64,000 nucleotides of DNA from Henricia sp. BOLD:AAB3569 (taxonomy: Eukaryota; Echinodermata; Asteroidea; Spinulosida; Echinasteridae): contig JBBELK010000316.1 of the NCBI GenBank assembly GCA_037783545.1, positions 310,001 to 374,000 on the forward strand. The letters are read 5' to 3'. Under the pieces are notes generated by a model that was not told the DNA's origin, did not search any database, and was given only the letters and a program-made list of their open reading frames with translations. The translations under genes were made by a program, and so were the position numbers. Of this stretch, positions 27,701-42,700 are shown in pieces (position 1 is the stretch's first letter; every line of letters begins with the position of its first letter).

Positions 27701-30700
27701 TTTTTCAGTGCCTCATTTCAGTTCACTTCAAATTCCTTCTAAACTGCTTTTTCTAAAAGTGACGTGCGACAAATTTATGCTCAAACATGCTCACGATATC
27801 CCATATTCTATCTGTAGGCCAATGGCGGTAACGGAAACAACGGAGGTGGTGGCGGAGGCGGCAGAATGGCTCTCTACTTCGAGGAGAGCAGATTTGACGG
27901 TGACTTCGAGGCCAGGGGAGGGATCGGGGTCATGGAGCATGGCGCATCGGGGACTGTCTATCAGAAAAGAACGCTCATCGGAGAAGAACGAAAGTCACTG
28001 AGGGTTTACAATCGATTCAATAATGCTTACTCGCAGGTTAGAATCAAATCTTTCTCAACAATCAACAACCCATTTTGGTCTAAAGATTTAAAATTAAGAT
28101 TAAAGGAGTGTGTCCATCACATTTTTGACTTCCTCATTTTCCCCACGTGTGTTGACATTCTGATACCATATCATTTGTCATATTTTTCTCATTACCAATC
28201 TGAAATTATGCTCTCAACAGTCCCGTCGGACCTGGGTGACCCTCCCACCAACTAGCGACCCTGATCACGACCTAGATCTGCTAGACATCGGACAGTACGC
28301 CCACGTCGAGTTGGAAGCAGTTGATGAAGAAGGCTACGCGACAAAAGACAATTCGTCGAGGTTGCTTCGCGTTGCACAAACTGCAGGTGATTCGACTGCT
28401 ACAGTCCATGTAGGAGAATCAGACGAGTTGTACATTGCGTGGAATGCTTCGCGATATTTACCGTTCAACTTGGTTCTGTATGAGGTATGTTTCATTTTCA
28501 AAGCCCCAATACATCATTTTTCAGTTACCCAAAATTTTACTTCACGAGTTGACAAGAGTAAAACTGACTAAAAGTGTTGATAGTAATGGTAACAAACACC
28601 ACAATATTTTTTTCCCGTATCGAATAGCCGCCATTTCGTGGGGCAGTTTCTTTGTTCCTTGAGGACATGCATGGTTGCACATATTGTGCTTCCATTGTTG
28701 AACTGTTTAAGTAACAAAAGGTGCCCCATGAAATGGCAGTATTCGATACGGTTTATAAAATGGTACCTTTGTGGGAGAAATTGTTTGCAGACATTTTTTT
28801 TACCATTCATTATTTTAAACACAAAAATCATGCATGGATTTTTCTGGTTTTCTGAAGTATTACTGCATGTATGTGGCTGACATTTCTACAAGGCAGTTTA
28901 TCAACATTATTCTTTAGTTATGTAATGCTGTTTCTGTTTTTAAAAGTTTTTCAATCATGTAATCTGTTTTTAACTATTTAAATTATGTTTCCTCTAACAT
29001 TCCAAATTAACTCCCCCATTGCAGAATGGAACAGCCTCCTTACCCCAAGACACATTCCTCCAATCAGTGAATTTCATTCTGTACGCCGGCGACCTGATTG
29101 GCCTAACTGATCTAGAAATTGGTCTCAACTCCCGCGTTACCTACCACCCCTCTGCAAGAGTCAACTCTCCCACGCCGAGCCAAGCTAATTTGCATAGTCT
29201 CACTGTGTTGAGTGGTGGAGTCTTGGAGTACACAGGCAGTGCTGAAATGAACCAGGAACTTTCCATTCATCTGGAGGGGGGTTTTGCCATGAGAGCAGGG
29301 GCTCTAGTGAATGCTGATAAAATTGACATTTCAGGTATGTCTGTCAATTGACCACTCTCACAGATGCCATCTTTGTGGGAAAAATGCTACTGCGTATTAA
29401 ACACCATCGAGAACGTGCATGCACACCCTGAAAAATTTTCTAAATATGCGCGTATGTTGCTTGAATTTTGTTCGAAAAATGGCGCAGCCGTTGCGCGTCA
29501 ACAAATTTCTGCTTAAGATCCCGATGCACGTACGTGACAGCTTGTAGGAAGTGACGTCACTTGAGAGTGATCAATTGGTGGAAAATTTGCCTGTAAAAGT
29601 TACATTTTTAACATTTATACAAACAAATGAGATAATTCCTGGTCCTCCTGTATCGTGGGACGCTACACTTGCATGCAAACAAAACGGACCCAAAATCAGT
29701 TTAAATTTGCTAATTTTTTTGACCTTGAATCTTTCAACCTCGACAGCCAACAGCATCATCATCGACCACGAAGCAACCCTTGACGTCAGCAGAAGGGGCC
29801 ACTCTGCTGGAAAAGGCATCAGCCCCGGCATCCCACACGCTAATGGAGGATCCGGCGCCTCGCACGGTGGCAGAGGCGGCATGGGGGCTCACGTGGCTTC
29901 TGCAAGGAGGGCTTACGGGGATGTCCTTAAGCCTACGGAGTTTGGAAGTGGGGGCAGCAGCGGCGGTGGAAGTGGGGTAAGGGTGGACTCGCACTGATCA
30001 TTTTTCACGCGCCAATGTGTGTAAATTTGACACGCATTGCCCCTTGAGCAAGGCACTTAACCACAATTTCTCCATTCTTGGGAAGGGATGTAAAGCCGCT
30101 GGTCCAGTGTGTTGTGTGACGCACTTAAAAAAAAAAAAACCAGAGCACTCTTTTGTTATTAGGGTAAGGGGATTCCCCAGTGTCTCTGGCTGTCTGCTGC
30201 CAATGGCGCCACCCACCTAATGTATCTCGATGTTTAGAAGGCCCCTTATTTATTTCAGCCTACGGGCAACGATTTATGTTCCTTATTAAACCCATTACAT
30301 AAAAATAATAATAAAAAAAAACACCGAGATGCATTCGGCGTAATAAAATTGGTTGAACTCAATCTTTGCAGAATTCCTGCTCTGGCGGTGGGGTAGTGCG
30401 TCTTCAAGCCCAGAATCACACTTTGATCGATGGAAACATCCTAGCACGTGGTTCCGATGCCAATATCCTGCAAACTGGTGGTGCTAGCGGTGGTAGTATA
30501 TGGATCACAAGCAGTAGTGTCAGTGGTAAGATTCAAAGCGTGTTAGTATATACCCTTTGCACCGGCGGCCATGACAGGGGGCAGGTTTTCATATTTAAAT
30601 GATGCGACAATAAATCCACAAAGTGCCTACTCGTGCATGACGCACGGTGACAATGTGACTGCCCCTGTCATGACTGCACGTGCAAAGTGTCTATTTGTTT

Positions 30701-33700
30701 GATTTTGCAAATTTATGAAACGCAGCCTATTCACGCGTAAATGTGACTTGCATCGCTTTGAGAAAAAGGAATGCGGAGGGAATGCATAGTTCCGATTTTG
30801 CCCAGTTAACCCCGCCCCCTTGGACATTGTTGCTATGGCTCACACGCTATCGTCAAAAATGGCGACACGCAACGCACAAAGCAATGGGACTTTCAACGGA
30901 AAGCACAGATTCATTGAAGAAAACTCAAAGGTATTCATGTTTCAGGGTCAACAGTTATCTTAGAACACACCGAGTAAAGGGCCAGTAATACAGGGATGTC
31001 ATATCATGAAATACGTGCTTTCGTACCTTTGAACAACGAAACGACCGGCCTTGAAACCAAGAATTCACCCGGATCATCGCATACAACACTGTACAAATTG
31101 TATGGGGCCGGCAGAACATATCGCGTGATCATGTTGTTGTGAGCGTAGTGCACTTTGACCTATGTGGGTGACATCTGCTAGCTCTGTTGTGATTGGTCGG
31201 CGGGTTCGGTTGATTGACAGGTCGGAACTATGCATTAGGAGTGAAATGACGTTTTGGAAATCACAAAAAAACCCAAAATGCTTTCTGCCCGAGTTAGTTT
31301 CCAGTGCGTAGTTTTCCACACCGCTTTTTCTCAAAGTGACACAAGACGAAAATGTCGCTTGGAGACGCAACATAGTCACATGACACTGTGGCAAATCTCG
31401 GCAACGCAACTTGCAGCAATTAATCATGATCTGATGCTTGTGACTTGACAATTTTTTTTCGACTTTTTGTCTCCTTTTACGGCCGACCTTGCGGGACCAT
31501 TTAGACACGGTACCGTGTGTCTGGGGGATCCTCTATAACCGGCCTCCTAGGGATTCCCTTGGAAAACTGCCCAGAATCCATGTAGTACTTATATACAATG
31601 TTTCTTCAATCTTATTGAAATATATCACTTGATATCTAAGATTCATATATTTTCCACAACTTACATGATTTAATTATCTTTAATTAAAACCAAGCATTTT
31701 ATATATTAACATAATCCCGCCATGAATATGGCCACTGATGCCGGCATGGCGTTAAACTCCAAACTCACTCACTCACTCACTCTTGTCTCCTTTTAGGAAG
31801 AGGCAAACTTGTAACCAGCGGAGGCCATGCAACCTGCGTTCCCCACTGCAGCCAATGTGACTCTGAGAAATGGTGTCACCAATGTACGGATTACATGTAC
31901 CTACAAGCTTATAACTGCGTCCCGAACTGCCACGACAGCGATAATCGGAGATTATCGGGGAAAACGGGACGTTACTGCGCTCGGGAAACAACCACTCGCA
32001 CCAGGGTAAAATTTGGCCATGTTTTTGTGCATTCACTGTTCGATTAATAACTTTTTTTTAAATTTATTAATTTTGTTATATTCATTCATATTTGGCAATA
32101 TCCCACTAATTATAAGATTCTTGTTTTATTGATGTAAAATGAACACCACATGTTTAAAGATAGTATACATGATTGGTAAACTGTTACAAATAGTTCGATC
32201 CCCCTGTGTGATTGAAGATATGCATGATTAAAACCAACCTGAGCAAAAACCAGCTCCGTACTTCGTCTAACTTTTGAAAAAAGAGTTTGCAGTCATTTCA
32301 CCCCAAAACCACTTCGCCCTGAATCATTTCGGCCCTGAACCACGGCCTGTGCACGGTGGTTTTGGGGCGAAGTGGCATTTGGGAGATGTAGTGTTTGGAC
32401 GAAGTAATTTAGGGTGAAATGGCACTCGGGAGAAGTGGTTTGGGGCAAAATGGCACTTGGGCGAAATGGTTTTGGGGCGAATTTAATTTTCGTCTCATGA
32501 GACGAAAACTAATTGTTTTACTCATTTCTCAAAGACTATAGCACTTTAGACAAAACCATTTCAGGGGAAGTTTTCTACGGTCATCATGTTTATATTGTGT
32601 AAGTTAGGCGTAAATCTGTGAACATTTCTGATTTTCGAGATTACCAATCATGTATACTGCCTTTAACACTGTCAATACTTTTTATTGGGTCTGTATTTTG
32701 TTACACTATAATGCAAGTACTTTTACTGTAGTATGCCTTTCTGTCTGAAATTAATATTGACAGTTTTTGAGATATGGTATATATGTCACCAAACACGACC
32801 CAACTTTATAGACAAATGTTATACGTCTCTTTTTCCCGTCATTCAGGAAATTGGCGGTGGTGGCGCTGGTGGCCGTATCGCCATACACACAGCCACATCA
32901 AACCACTTTGCTGGTCGCATGGAAGCCTACGGTGGCCGAAGTCACAAGGAACCGGGAGGACCGGGTACCATCTACCTCTCCAACATCACGCCCAACGAAA
33001 CCCAACGATCGTTAGTCATCAGCAACGACAACCGCGGTCCGACACGACCGTATCTACCCACGGACCAATCGCAAGACAGCGCACGTGCCTTTATAGTCAC
33101 CGAACCCCATCATGAAATCAGCGGGTACACTTTTGAGAGGTGGGGTGTTTCAAAAATATAAAACATGTCAACCAGAGTTTTTAAATTTCAAGTGACCTGA
33201 AATAACCATATCTATACAGATTTTTTCGCAGTGTACACCATACCTTGTGAGAAGTAGCAATGTTATAAAGTACTTTTCAGCAGGGTCATTTAATTGTTTC
33301 AGTTAATAGATATCAAAGTGACAAATCAGCAAAATTTGTGTTATGCATCGGACACTCGTCAGGTAATGCAAAAAGCAGTACGCGTGGGACATATAAACTT
33401 CTCAAAAAATGTTCGGAAAACCAAGTTTGATTGACGATTTCTCTCTTGTTGAAAAATAATTTTCCTTGAATTTTATATCATTGGAAAGCCCCGTTATTCC
33501 TCTTTACGATGATGTGTCATTTGTTATGATTAATCAATTGGGGGATGTGCAGCACAGCTGAATACGGGGGCGGGTGTAAAGTGAAGTGTCACAAAGTGCA
33601 TTGCTATTGTCAAAACGTGCATTGACACATTCCCATCCTCCAAGCAAAAGGGGAATGCACTGCATGACAATAGCAGTGAATTTTGTGACATTTCACTTTC

Positions 33701-36700
33701 CACCCACCCCTGTATTCCGCTATACTGCACATCCCCCAATTGATTAATCATAACAAATGACACATCACTGTAAAGAAGAATAACGGGGCTTTCCAATGAT
33801 ACCAAATTCAAGGAAAATGATTTTGTAACAAGAGAGAAATCGTCAGTCAAACTTGACTTTTCGAACTTTTTTTGAGGAGTTTATTTCTAAAACGACCATT
33901 CCAGAATGAAATTTGTTGGTGTACACAAGCTAGGTAATGCCCAACACACAAGACATTTCATGAAACATGAGAAATAACTGATAGTTATTGGTCAGCAGCC
34001 TGTTACAGGAATGAATTTGAAATTTCATGTAATTTTTAAACACCCTAGGTTGACTCTTACAAGAAAAGCTCATCTGTCCTTTGAGAGTTTAGTCAACAAC
34101 GGCCGTTTTGATGTGATCGTGGAGCATGTGGACGGGGATCGAACTGGGATGATCCATCCTAATCCTGATTATCCAATCACAATACGGGATTCTGTATCGC
34201 CGTTTCCAGCTGGATTCCGAGTGTATGAAAATACATACGTGAGCTTCCCTAAAGGTATGAAAACTGTGCAGCTAGCTGTAATGATACTAATAGGTTCTGG
34301 TAACTTCAAATTCCGTCAGTGTAGATGGTGAACTTTTTTGACCATTCAACTTTATTGGGCTGTAAAGTTGGCCACAAATCAATTTGAGTTTTCTTTTTTT
34401 ACAGTTTCAGAAAGAACAATTTCCAAGCTTTAAAATTATACTTGTTTGAAGTTCATACGATATTTTAAAGTGAAATAACAGTTCACTAAATCTGCCACAA
34501 AAGGAAAGGGATCAGAAAGATTTTTTGATTTTCTTCATTCATCGTCTGCCACTACATTTTCAATGTGTACATTCGTTTTGTCACCAGTTACACGATTGGA
34601 AGGTTTACCAGTCAATCCCGTCTTCATAGAGGGCGCCATTGATGGAGTTCAGTATCTCACTGTGGGCCAAGGAATGCATGTTACCATCGGAGACCATGTA
34701 AGTTGAATAAAATCCACGTACAAAGTGGTTTTGAAATACTGCTTTTGGAAAAACAATTGTTTTGTTTCAAATCTCTGTGTAGTCCTGCTGTTTTTTTTTT
34801 GATTCTGTGCCCCTCCTCGCCCTCTCCCACCCCCTCCCCCACCCCTTTCCACCCCTCCCTCCCCCCTTCCCTCCCCTCCCTCCTCCCCTTCCCACCCCTC
34901 CCTCCCCCCTAAATCAAAAACCCTTCCTATAGGCCTAAACGATGACATTTTTTTTCCTTTTTCAGGGTCGATACTTTGGACAACCAGATAAATCCTTCCA
35001 ATTAGACACCTTGCATGTTCTCCCCAGCGGTCGTCTGTCGTCTTTTTACCCCGACGGTCTGTCATACAACCCACGGTTTGACGTCTTAGATCCATCGCTT
35101 AAACTAACGCTAAGTGGCATACTGAAAATTCATCCTGGAGGAATGATACAGGTATATTAATTTATTTTGCCAATTATATGTCACGTGCTACTTGATCATA
35201 AATGTCTTGCTGAATTTTCAAAAAAAGGAAATGCAATTTTCTTAAAATAGTAGTTCTTGATCAGAACAGAAGTTTGTTGAATACAGTGAACTTGTGGATA
35301 ACAAGGCACTGATCGACCAATCACTTTGGAATCGCTTTGAAGACTGTTCTGCTTCAGTGATTTCATCCAGGTCCAAGAGGAGCTGTTTACCACAGTAATG
35401 AAATGTGACATTTCCTGTTTTAAAGAGAATTCTGTAGTTGAGGGCTCTCAGAAAACTCATTTTGTTGGGTTTCATCCTGATTGAACTTGTGTGGGATGAG
35501 CTGTCTTCTTGGTCCGCACATTTCTCAGGAGCTCAGGGAGGCACTTCAGGCAGGGTGGCGCACCCTGCCTCAGCGGCTCTTACGGAGGCTGGTGCAGTCA
35601 GCCTTGCTACAAGAGGTGGTCATACTTGTTACCAACCGATAAAATACCTTTATTGTTCAGAGTATAAAGTGCCTTCTATTGAATTCATAAATATTCATGG
35701 TTTATGAATTATTAATGATATATGAATTATTCATGAGTACGCACATGAATAATTGATGAATAATTGTTTACTCTTCAGTACGAGTCTTTGTGTTGGATTA
35801 AAATTGTGTTTCAGACCAATTATCTGGAGGTAAACGCTGGGCAAGAAGTTGAAATCAACACGGCCGGCTCGATTGACACGTCGGGACGAAGCCCAAATAT
35901 TGAACATGGAGGAATCGATGGTGTCAACGGTATGCTCCACAATTTGATTAAAAGTGCAACTTTTGTTACTTAATACTTAATCGCCCTTAATCTGAGCAAA
36001 AATCCATGCATCATTGCACCAAGTTACTGTTTTCGACAGTACATGATGATTGATTTTCTGCGGTAAAAGCCCATTTGTTTTGTATACATGTACTGACATA
36101 TAGGCCATGCAGACAGTTTGTTTTGTCCACAAACATATGGGGGCCTGCCAGGAAGTCTGGATTTACTGTGGCAAACTTTCACTGGGGCTTGAAGGTGTAC
36201 TCAACATATTCATTCATTCATTCATTTATTTCCATGCTCACGGATACAAAAACATGTTTTCATAAAATAATTAATACTTTGGAGTAGACATATATGTACG
36301 TATACATGAGATGATTTAACAAGAGCTTAATGTACTTTTCAGAAATGTATTTCTTTGGCCTCTGCCTAAAAGGGAAAACTGGAGTTTTTAAAATTTTGGC
36401 TGAAAAACTTGTCTGTGCAACCAACAAAAAAATGTATTTTGTCACCTTTAAAAAAAAAAAAATTATTTATTTATTTTATCTTGTTGCAGGAGCATCTGGT
36501 GGTGGCCATGGCGGAAGCGGTGGACAAGGGAATGGTCAAACCATCGTAGGTCCACCCCGTGGCTCCGCGCTTTCCCCCACGACATTCGGCAGTGCTGGCG
36601 GCACCGGTAACAAATCACCCTCCAACCCAAACTCGGCCGGTATGGGCGGCGGTGTGATATTCATCAGTGCCCCTGTGGTAGAGGTTGACGGTCAGCTGAA

Positions 36701-39700
36701 GTCCGAAGGCACAGCGGCTGGTCAGTGGTTTAGTGGAGGTGGTAGCGGGGGGACGGTGGTTGTACAAACACAACAGCTCCGTGGACAAGGTATAGGTTTT
36801 AAAACTGATTTTTGTAATGACTGTGACTCGGGACTTGAGTCGACTCGAGTCCCGATTCTCACTGACTTGACATAATAATAATAATAATAATGATTAGATT
36901 TGTATAGCGCACATATCCACCCTGCAGGGTGCTCAAGGCGCTGTTACCATTATTACCGCTGCCATCGGGGAATCACCAGAACCATTTCGCTTCAACTAGG
37001 TGGCTGCTGGTCAGGCGCACAACCCTATCAGCAGTTAGATTGTGGCATTCCCCTTAACAGCTTCCCATATATCACTTGGGTTGACGAGGCAACTGGGATT
37101 AAGTGCCTTGCCCAGGGACACAGACACGTTGGTCGAAGTGGGGCTCGAACCCCCAACCTCTGATTGGGAGTCCCGCTTCATACCCACTAGACCACACATG
37201 ACTTGACTTGAGACTCGAACCTCAAATGACTTGACTTGGACTCGAGTCACTGACACAAATAACTTGACTTGACTCGGGCTAGAACATTTTATGACTCAAG
37301 TCTGCATAAATGAACTTTTGTGAAATTCTTCTGTTGTCATTTTGAGGACTGAATACCAGATATTGTGTTTGTTACTTTGCCATGTTGCACTCCCATGCAA
37401 CACCAATAGAAAAATTGGGTTCATAGGGAAACCTGGGGGAGTATACCACTGTGCCTTATAGTTCAGTTGGTAGAGCGTCTGCCCGGTGAGTCGGAGGTCT
37501 CGGGTTCGAATCCTAATAAGGCCCTTACAATTTTTCTCTTAAACCAAGTACTGTGGTCATTCACACATTTTTAAAAATTTACCATAGGCCAAATATCAGT
37601 GAAAGGGGGCTCAGTTCCGACTGTCTCCACCGGGAAAGAAGGGGGAGGGGGCGGGGGTGGTCGAATCACCCTACGTTATCACAACACGACCTACTACGGC
37701 CAGCTTGAAGCCCAAGGTGGATATAGCGTCTACGAGTCCGGCGGGGCAGGGACCATCGTCCGTCAAGACCTTGATGCAAACGAAAACCGACTTTACGTTG
37801 ATAATAAGTTCATTGGAGCGCCTCGAGTTGTAGAGGTTAGTCGGCCAAAAGGAGCTTGTCCAAAATTTTCTGGAAAATGGATTTCACTCTAACCTAACAA
37901 TCATACAAAATACCTCCCCAAAATACTGTCCATGGGAAGAAAACGGGAAATTTGGATGTGGAAGCAAAAAGGTTGGTGTAATCACTGCAATGCTTTATGG
38001 AACCGGATAAATTGGTTTACAAAATATTAGTTGTTTTTTATGTTATCTTTGAAAATATACAGATTGAGAGCGCCGAATTTAAACCCATTTGAAAAAATAA
38101 TAAAACAAGCTACATCTCTCGGCCACATCAATCTTCCGGTCTTAGTATAATTTGCATTTTTGTTTTTTTGTATTTCAAGGTTGACTATCCCGGACTAACA
38201 ACTATCCATAAAGGTCGTGACAGTTGCCGAACGTGGCTACTTCCTCCCGAGGACAACTCCGATTATGAATTCCAAGAAGTTGATATCAGAGGCCAGGCAC
38301 ATCTTGCTCTATTCAAAACCTATAAAAGCGACTCTCAGAAAGTGGTTCTGGAGAGCAACAGCGGGGATGGTTCAGGATATTTCCATGTCGGACCTTTACA
38401 GGTTTGTTTGACCATTGTTAAATAAAAACGGGCCTCAAAGTGTGACATTTTGATGCATTTGTGAGGATGGTTTTTCCAAGTTACCACAATTTTTAAAAGA
38501 AATCCCCATGCAATTTGTAAACAGTGTAGAATAATTGACAAACAGACTTTTCTTGGTATCATAATTTTGATATTAGAGAAAACTGTTTATTATTTTTATT
38601 AATTATTTCTGGTATTGAAACCAAGGATTCCTCAAAAGTGCCCCGAGGCACTGTAGCTCATAAGCCTGAAGAAACATGTGAAGAGAAGACGATGAAGAAA
38701 TGCTCAGTTTTAGAGGTGGGAGGAAAACCTCTACACAATTCTGTATAAGGGGAAAACCCACAGAATCAAGCAGGGACTGAGAACCCAATCCACATACTGA
38801 CACGGACGGGATTCGAACCAGGGCCACAGAGGTGAAAGGCGAGGAAAGTATGACTGTGCCAACCTGGGTTAGGCATTTTTATTTGGCGGCTTGAATTTTG
38901 AAAAATATTTCAATTTTGAAGCCAAAATGGTCGACTCATAAACAAAAGCCTTCAGACTTGTTAAAGGATTTTTATTGATTACTTTAATAACACCCCTATT
39001 AGGTTCTGAAAATTGACTTGCCCGCAAGCAACCCAAGGCTAGCATGGAACATACGACTCTACGAGAGGGGTGAACTAGACATGCCTACTAACCTGGAGGT
39101 GCACGATTTGACACTAATCTTGGAAGGAACCATCACTGGAGTGAGGAATATTTCAGTTGGCAAAGGCGGGGAAGTGCATTTAACGTAAGTATCCAAAATA
39201 AGGAAAAATCTCAATATAAAACCATTTATTAGGTCATTTATTGTAGAAAACACAAACGAATCAAGGCCAAAAAGTTGGAATTTTTTGAAAAAATTCCGTT
39301 TGAATCTTATTTCTTTTGTGACAATTTACATAAAACTGTCTTTATTTTTATTTATTTATTTGTTTTGCATTTTTATTTCAGTCATGTGACTAATGCGACA
39401 TACCACACTTCCGAGACAATCTCCTTTGATCATTTTGTCGTCCACGGCGGCGGTAAGGTGTACATACAAGGCGGTACACGGGGACTTCGCTTGCTAGGCA
39501 ACAAGCTACACTTGGAAAGCGGCGCTTACGTGAAAGCAGATCGTCTAATTATCAACGTGACTGACATGATCGTTGAAGAGTTAGCTACGCTCGATCTTAG
39601 CTCGGCGTTTGTAAGTTATTTTCTTAAAAGGAACGTGTTCAAAAAAATGGATTTCGTTTAAACCCAACAATCACATAAAGTACCTCCACAAAATACTATC

Positions 39701-42700
39701 CATGGGAAGAAAACAGGAAATTTGCAATCTCCAGTTTGGATGTGGAAGCAAAAAGGTTGGTGTAATCACTGCACTGCTTTATGTAGCCGGATAAATTAGT
39801 TTACAAAACATTGGTGGTTTTTCGACAATATCCTTTAAATATGGATTGAAAGTGCAAAATTTCAGAATGGTCGTGAGAAAAATACGACAAAGTATATGGT
39901 ATTAAATTCTCAACACCCATGGCTCAAAAATATGATGTGGACACACTCCTTTAAATTCAACTGTTGTCATGTAAACTACTTGCGCTAACATGTAACACCG
40001 AGAGAGGAATTGGGTCTATATGGAAAACCTGAGTGTATACCAACTGTACCTTATAGCTCAGCTGGTGGAGCGTCTGCCCTGTGAGTCAGAGGTCTCGGGT
40101 TCGAATCCCGATAAGGCCCTTATGATTTTTCTCCCAATCCTGGTTTGATTGTTATGTAAACTGAAGCTTTTTTAGGTTCAAGCGCTTTATTAAATTTGTC
40201 TAAACAGTATGGTCACGAACACAGCAACATAGGTAGGGGCATCGGCAACTCCGGGGCAGGTCACGGAGGTCAAGGAGGCCGAGGTCAAGGGTCATCAGGC
40301 GGTGGTCTGTTCTACGGGAACGTTCTGGAGCCGCAACATTTCGGCAGCAGCGCAAGCGATAACAAGGCCAATGGAGGCGGTATACTGACTGTTCACGTGG
40401 CAAAGGAACTTAGAGTCGACGGTAGGAATTTGTTTTGTTTTTTCTTGTATCCTCACAACTTCATTTGAATAAGAATAGGCGATTTCTTTTTGGGATAATG
40501 ACCCAGGAACCGCCGGGGTGAATTAATTCAATAGAAATGTGCAAAAATATCAATGAGTTTGGGAAATCTGGATGCAGTAAAAAACAACTTGCCTCCACCG
40601 GGATTCAAACCGCGGACCTTCTGCTTAACGTGCAGACGCCCTACCAATTAGGCTATGAAGCTAACTGGTGGTCTCGAATCACGGTAGTGCAGTTGTTCCT
40701 TACTGAATGGGATTGGCTATCACGTGAGCTTAGCAAGCCCTACAGAGGGATAAACCCTTCAATGAGATAACGACCCCTCCCAGAGATCACATAAGATACG
40801 ACCCAAACCCCGGGTTTTAGCTGTATCTGTGCCCTTGAGTAAGGCATTCAACTACAAATGCTCCGCTCTTTGGAAGGGATGTAAAGCCATTGGTTCAGTA
40901 TGTTGTGTAATGCACTTAAAAGATCCCAGATCACTCTTTCGTGAAGATTAAGGGGATATTTCCCGGTGTCTCTGGCCATCGGCTGCCAATGGCGCCACCC
41001 ACCTATGTATCTAGATGTTTATTATTTGTATATCATGATTACAAAACAGGAACAATTCAAGTGAATGGTCAGGCTGGTATGTCATCTGGCGGTGGGGCCA
41101 GTGGAGGGAGTATCCTGCTGAACACACATCACTTTACTGGTGTTGGTGCCATCGAAGCCAATGGGGGCTCTGGTAAGCATTAAAAAAGCTTGTTCGAATT
41201 TTTCCAGAAAATGGATTTCGTTCTAACCTAACAATCATATAAAATACCCCCCAAAATACTATCCATGGAAAGAAAACGGGACATTTGCAATCTCCAATTT
41301 GGGTGTGGAAGCAAAAAGGTTGATGTTATCACTGCACTGCTTTATGTAACCTGGGGCCAATTTCATAAAGCTGTTAATAGCAAAAAAAATTGCCGAGTAC
41401 AACATTTGTTTGCTGTATAAAAATGAGTTAATAGTCAAAATTGTATGTCAACTTGTGTTCTTAGCAAAAATAGCAGAACACCAGTCAATTGTAATACACA
41501 TCACATAAGATTTTGACTGCTAACCTATTTTAACAAAGCAAATAAATATTGCATTAAGCAAATTTTTCTGCTAAACAGCTTTATGAAATTTGCCCCAGAG
41601 ATATGACAAAAGATATGACAAAAGATATGACAAAAGATATGACAAAAGATATGACAAAAGATATGACAAAAGATATGACAAAAGATATGACAAATGATAT
41701 GACAAATGATATGACAAAGTCTCATCACCCATGGGGAAAGTTGGGGTCAAAAACGTGATCTGGTTCAAGCACTTTCAATAGACTGTATCGAATAGCTGCC
41801 ATCTTGTAGAGCGAATTCTTTGTTCCTTGAGGACATGCATGGTTGCTCATTTTGTGCCTTAAATTGTTGACCAATTTAAGGATCAAAGGTTGCCCTACAA
41901 AATGGCTGCTATTCGATATGGTCTATTGGCATAACCCTAATTTGTTATTGTTTATTTCGTAGGCCATGGTTCGGTTGGAGGTGGTGGCAGCGGTGGACGC
42001 ATAGCCTTGTACTTTACTGAAGATAGTTTTTCAGGACGTTTCACCGCTTTTGGTGGAAGTTCAGCCTATGAGCCTGGGGCAGCAGGCACTATATATCGAG
42101 AGTCAAAGGTCATGACCCCTAGATACAGGAGCCTACTCGTGGACAATAATGGGCAGATAGCTCGAGAGGTAGGTTCTTAAAAGAATTACAGTAAGCAATA
42201 ACATTATTTTTCGTCCATGAGACTTTGAGAGAAGGTTTTCACATTATTGCGGAAAAAAAATGCTTTGCGCACAGCTGTGCCATTGGTTTGTACATAAATT
42301 GTTTGCCGCTTGTATGCTGCCTGTCGCGACGTGCAAAACCTTTTTGAGCTGGGTCAAAGTTCAAATTTGTTGAACTTTGACCGCAGTGTGCTGACCTTTT
42401 CAACGTGCAGCCAATGAGGTATCGGAGAAGCCCCAGTTGAGTTGAATTTTCTATTTTGGAAAATTGGCGATTGGGACTTCATGCAATGCGGTGAGCGCAG
42501 CGCGGCAGCTTTGTTTTTCCGCGATAGTGTGAACGCCCCTTTAGGCCAGGGAAAACTTGCATTGTGTACTTCAAGTGTACTTCTTTTCATTTTAATTTGT
42601 GGCAGGACTCAATCAGCAACTATCACAATCTTCGCAATGACGCGGCTGTGACATGGATCAACGCAATTACCGTCGGAGTTGAGTACATCTTCGACGAACT

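Larger units (their letters stand above)
36790..37587 (+). other. Intron 40
   Basis: A degenerate GACTTGACTCGAGTC repeat is split by a reversed SINE D (36890-37196). A SINE F copy follows (37395-37548). Confidence 0.75.
41173..41962 (+). other. Intron 46
   Basis: A chain of repeats: repeat G fragment (41175-41350), foldback C (41352-41598), 12-bp satellite (41599-41718), then repeat Q (41774-41930). Confidence 0.8.

Noticed and set aside
37440..37520. Possible true tRNA gene
   Set aside because: The acceptor and T-arm pair well, but the anticodon stem is poor and the unit with identical flanks recurs several times, as expected of a SINE.
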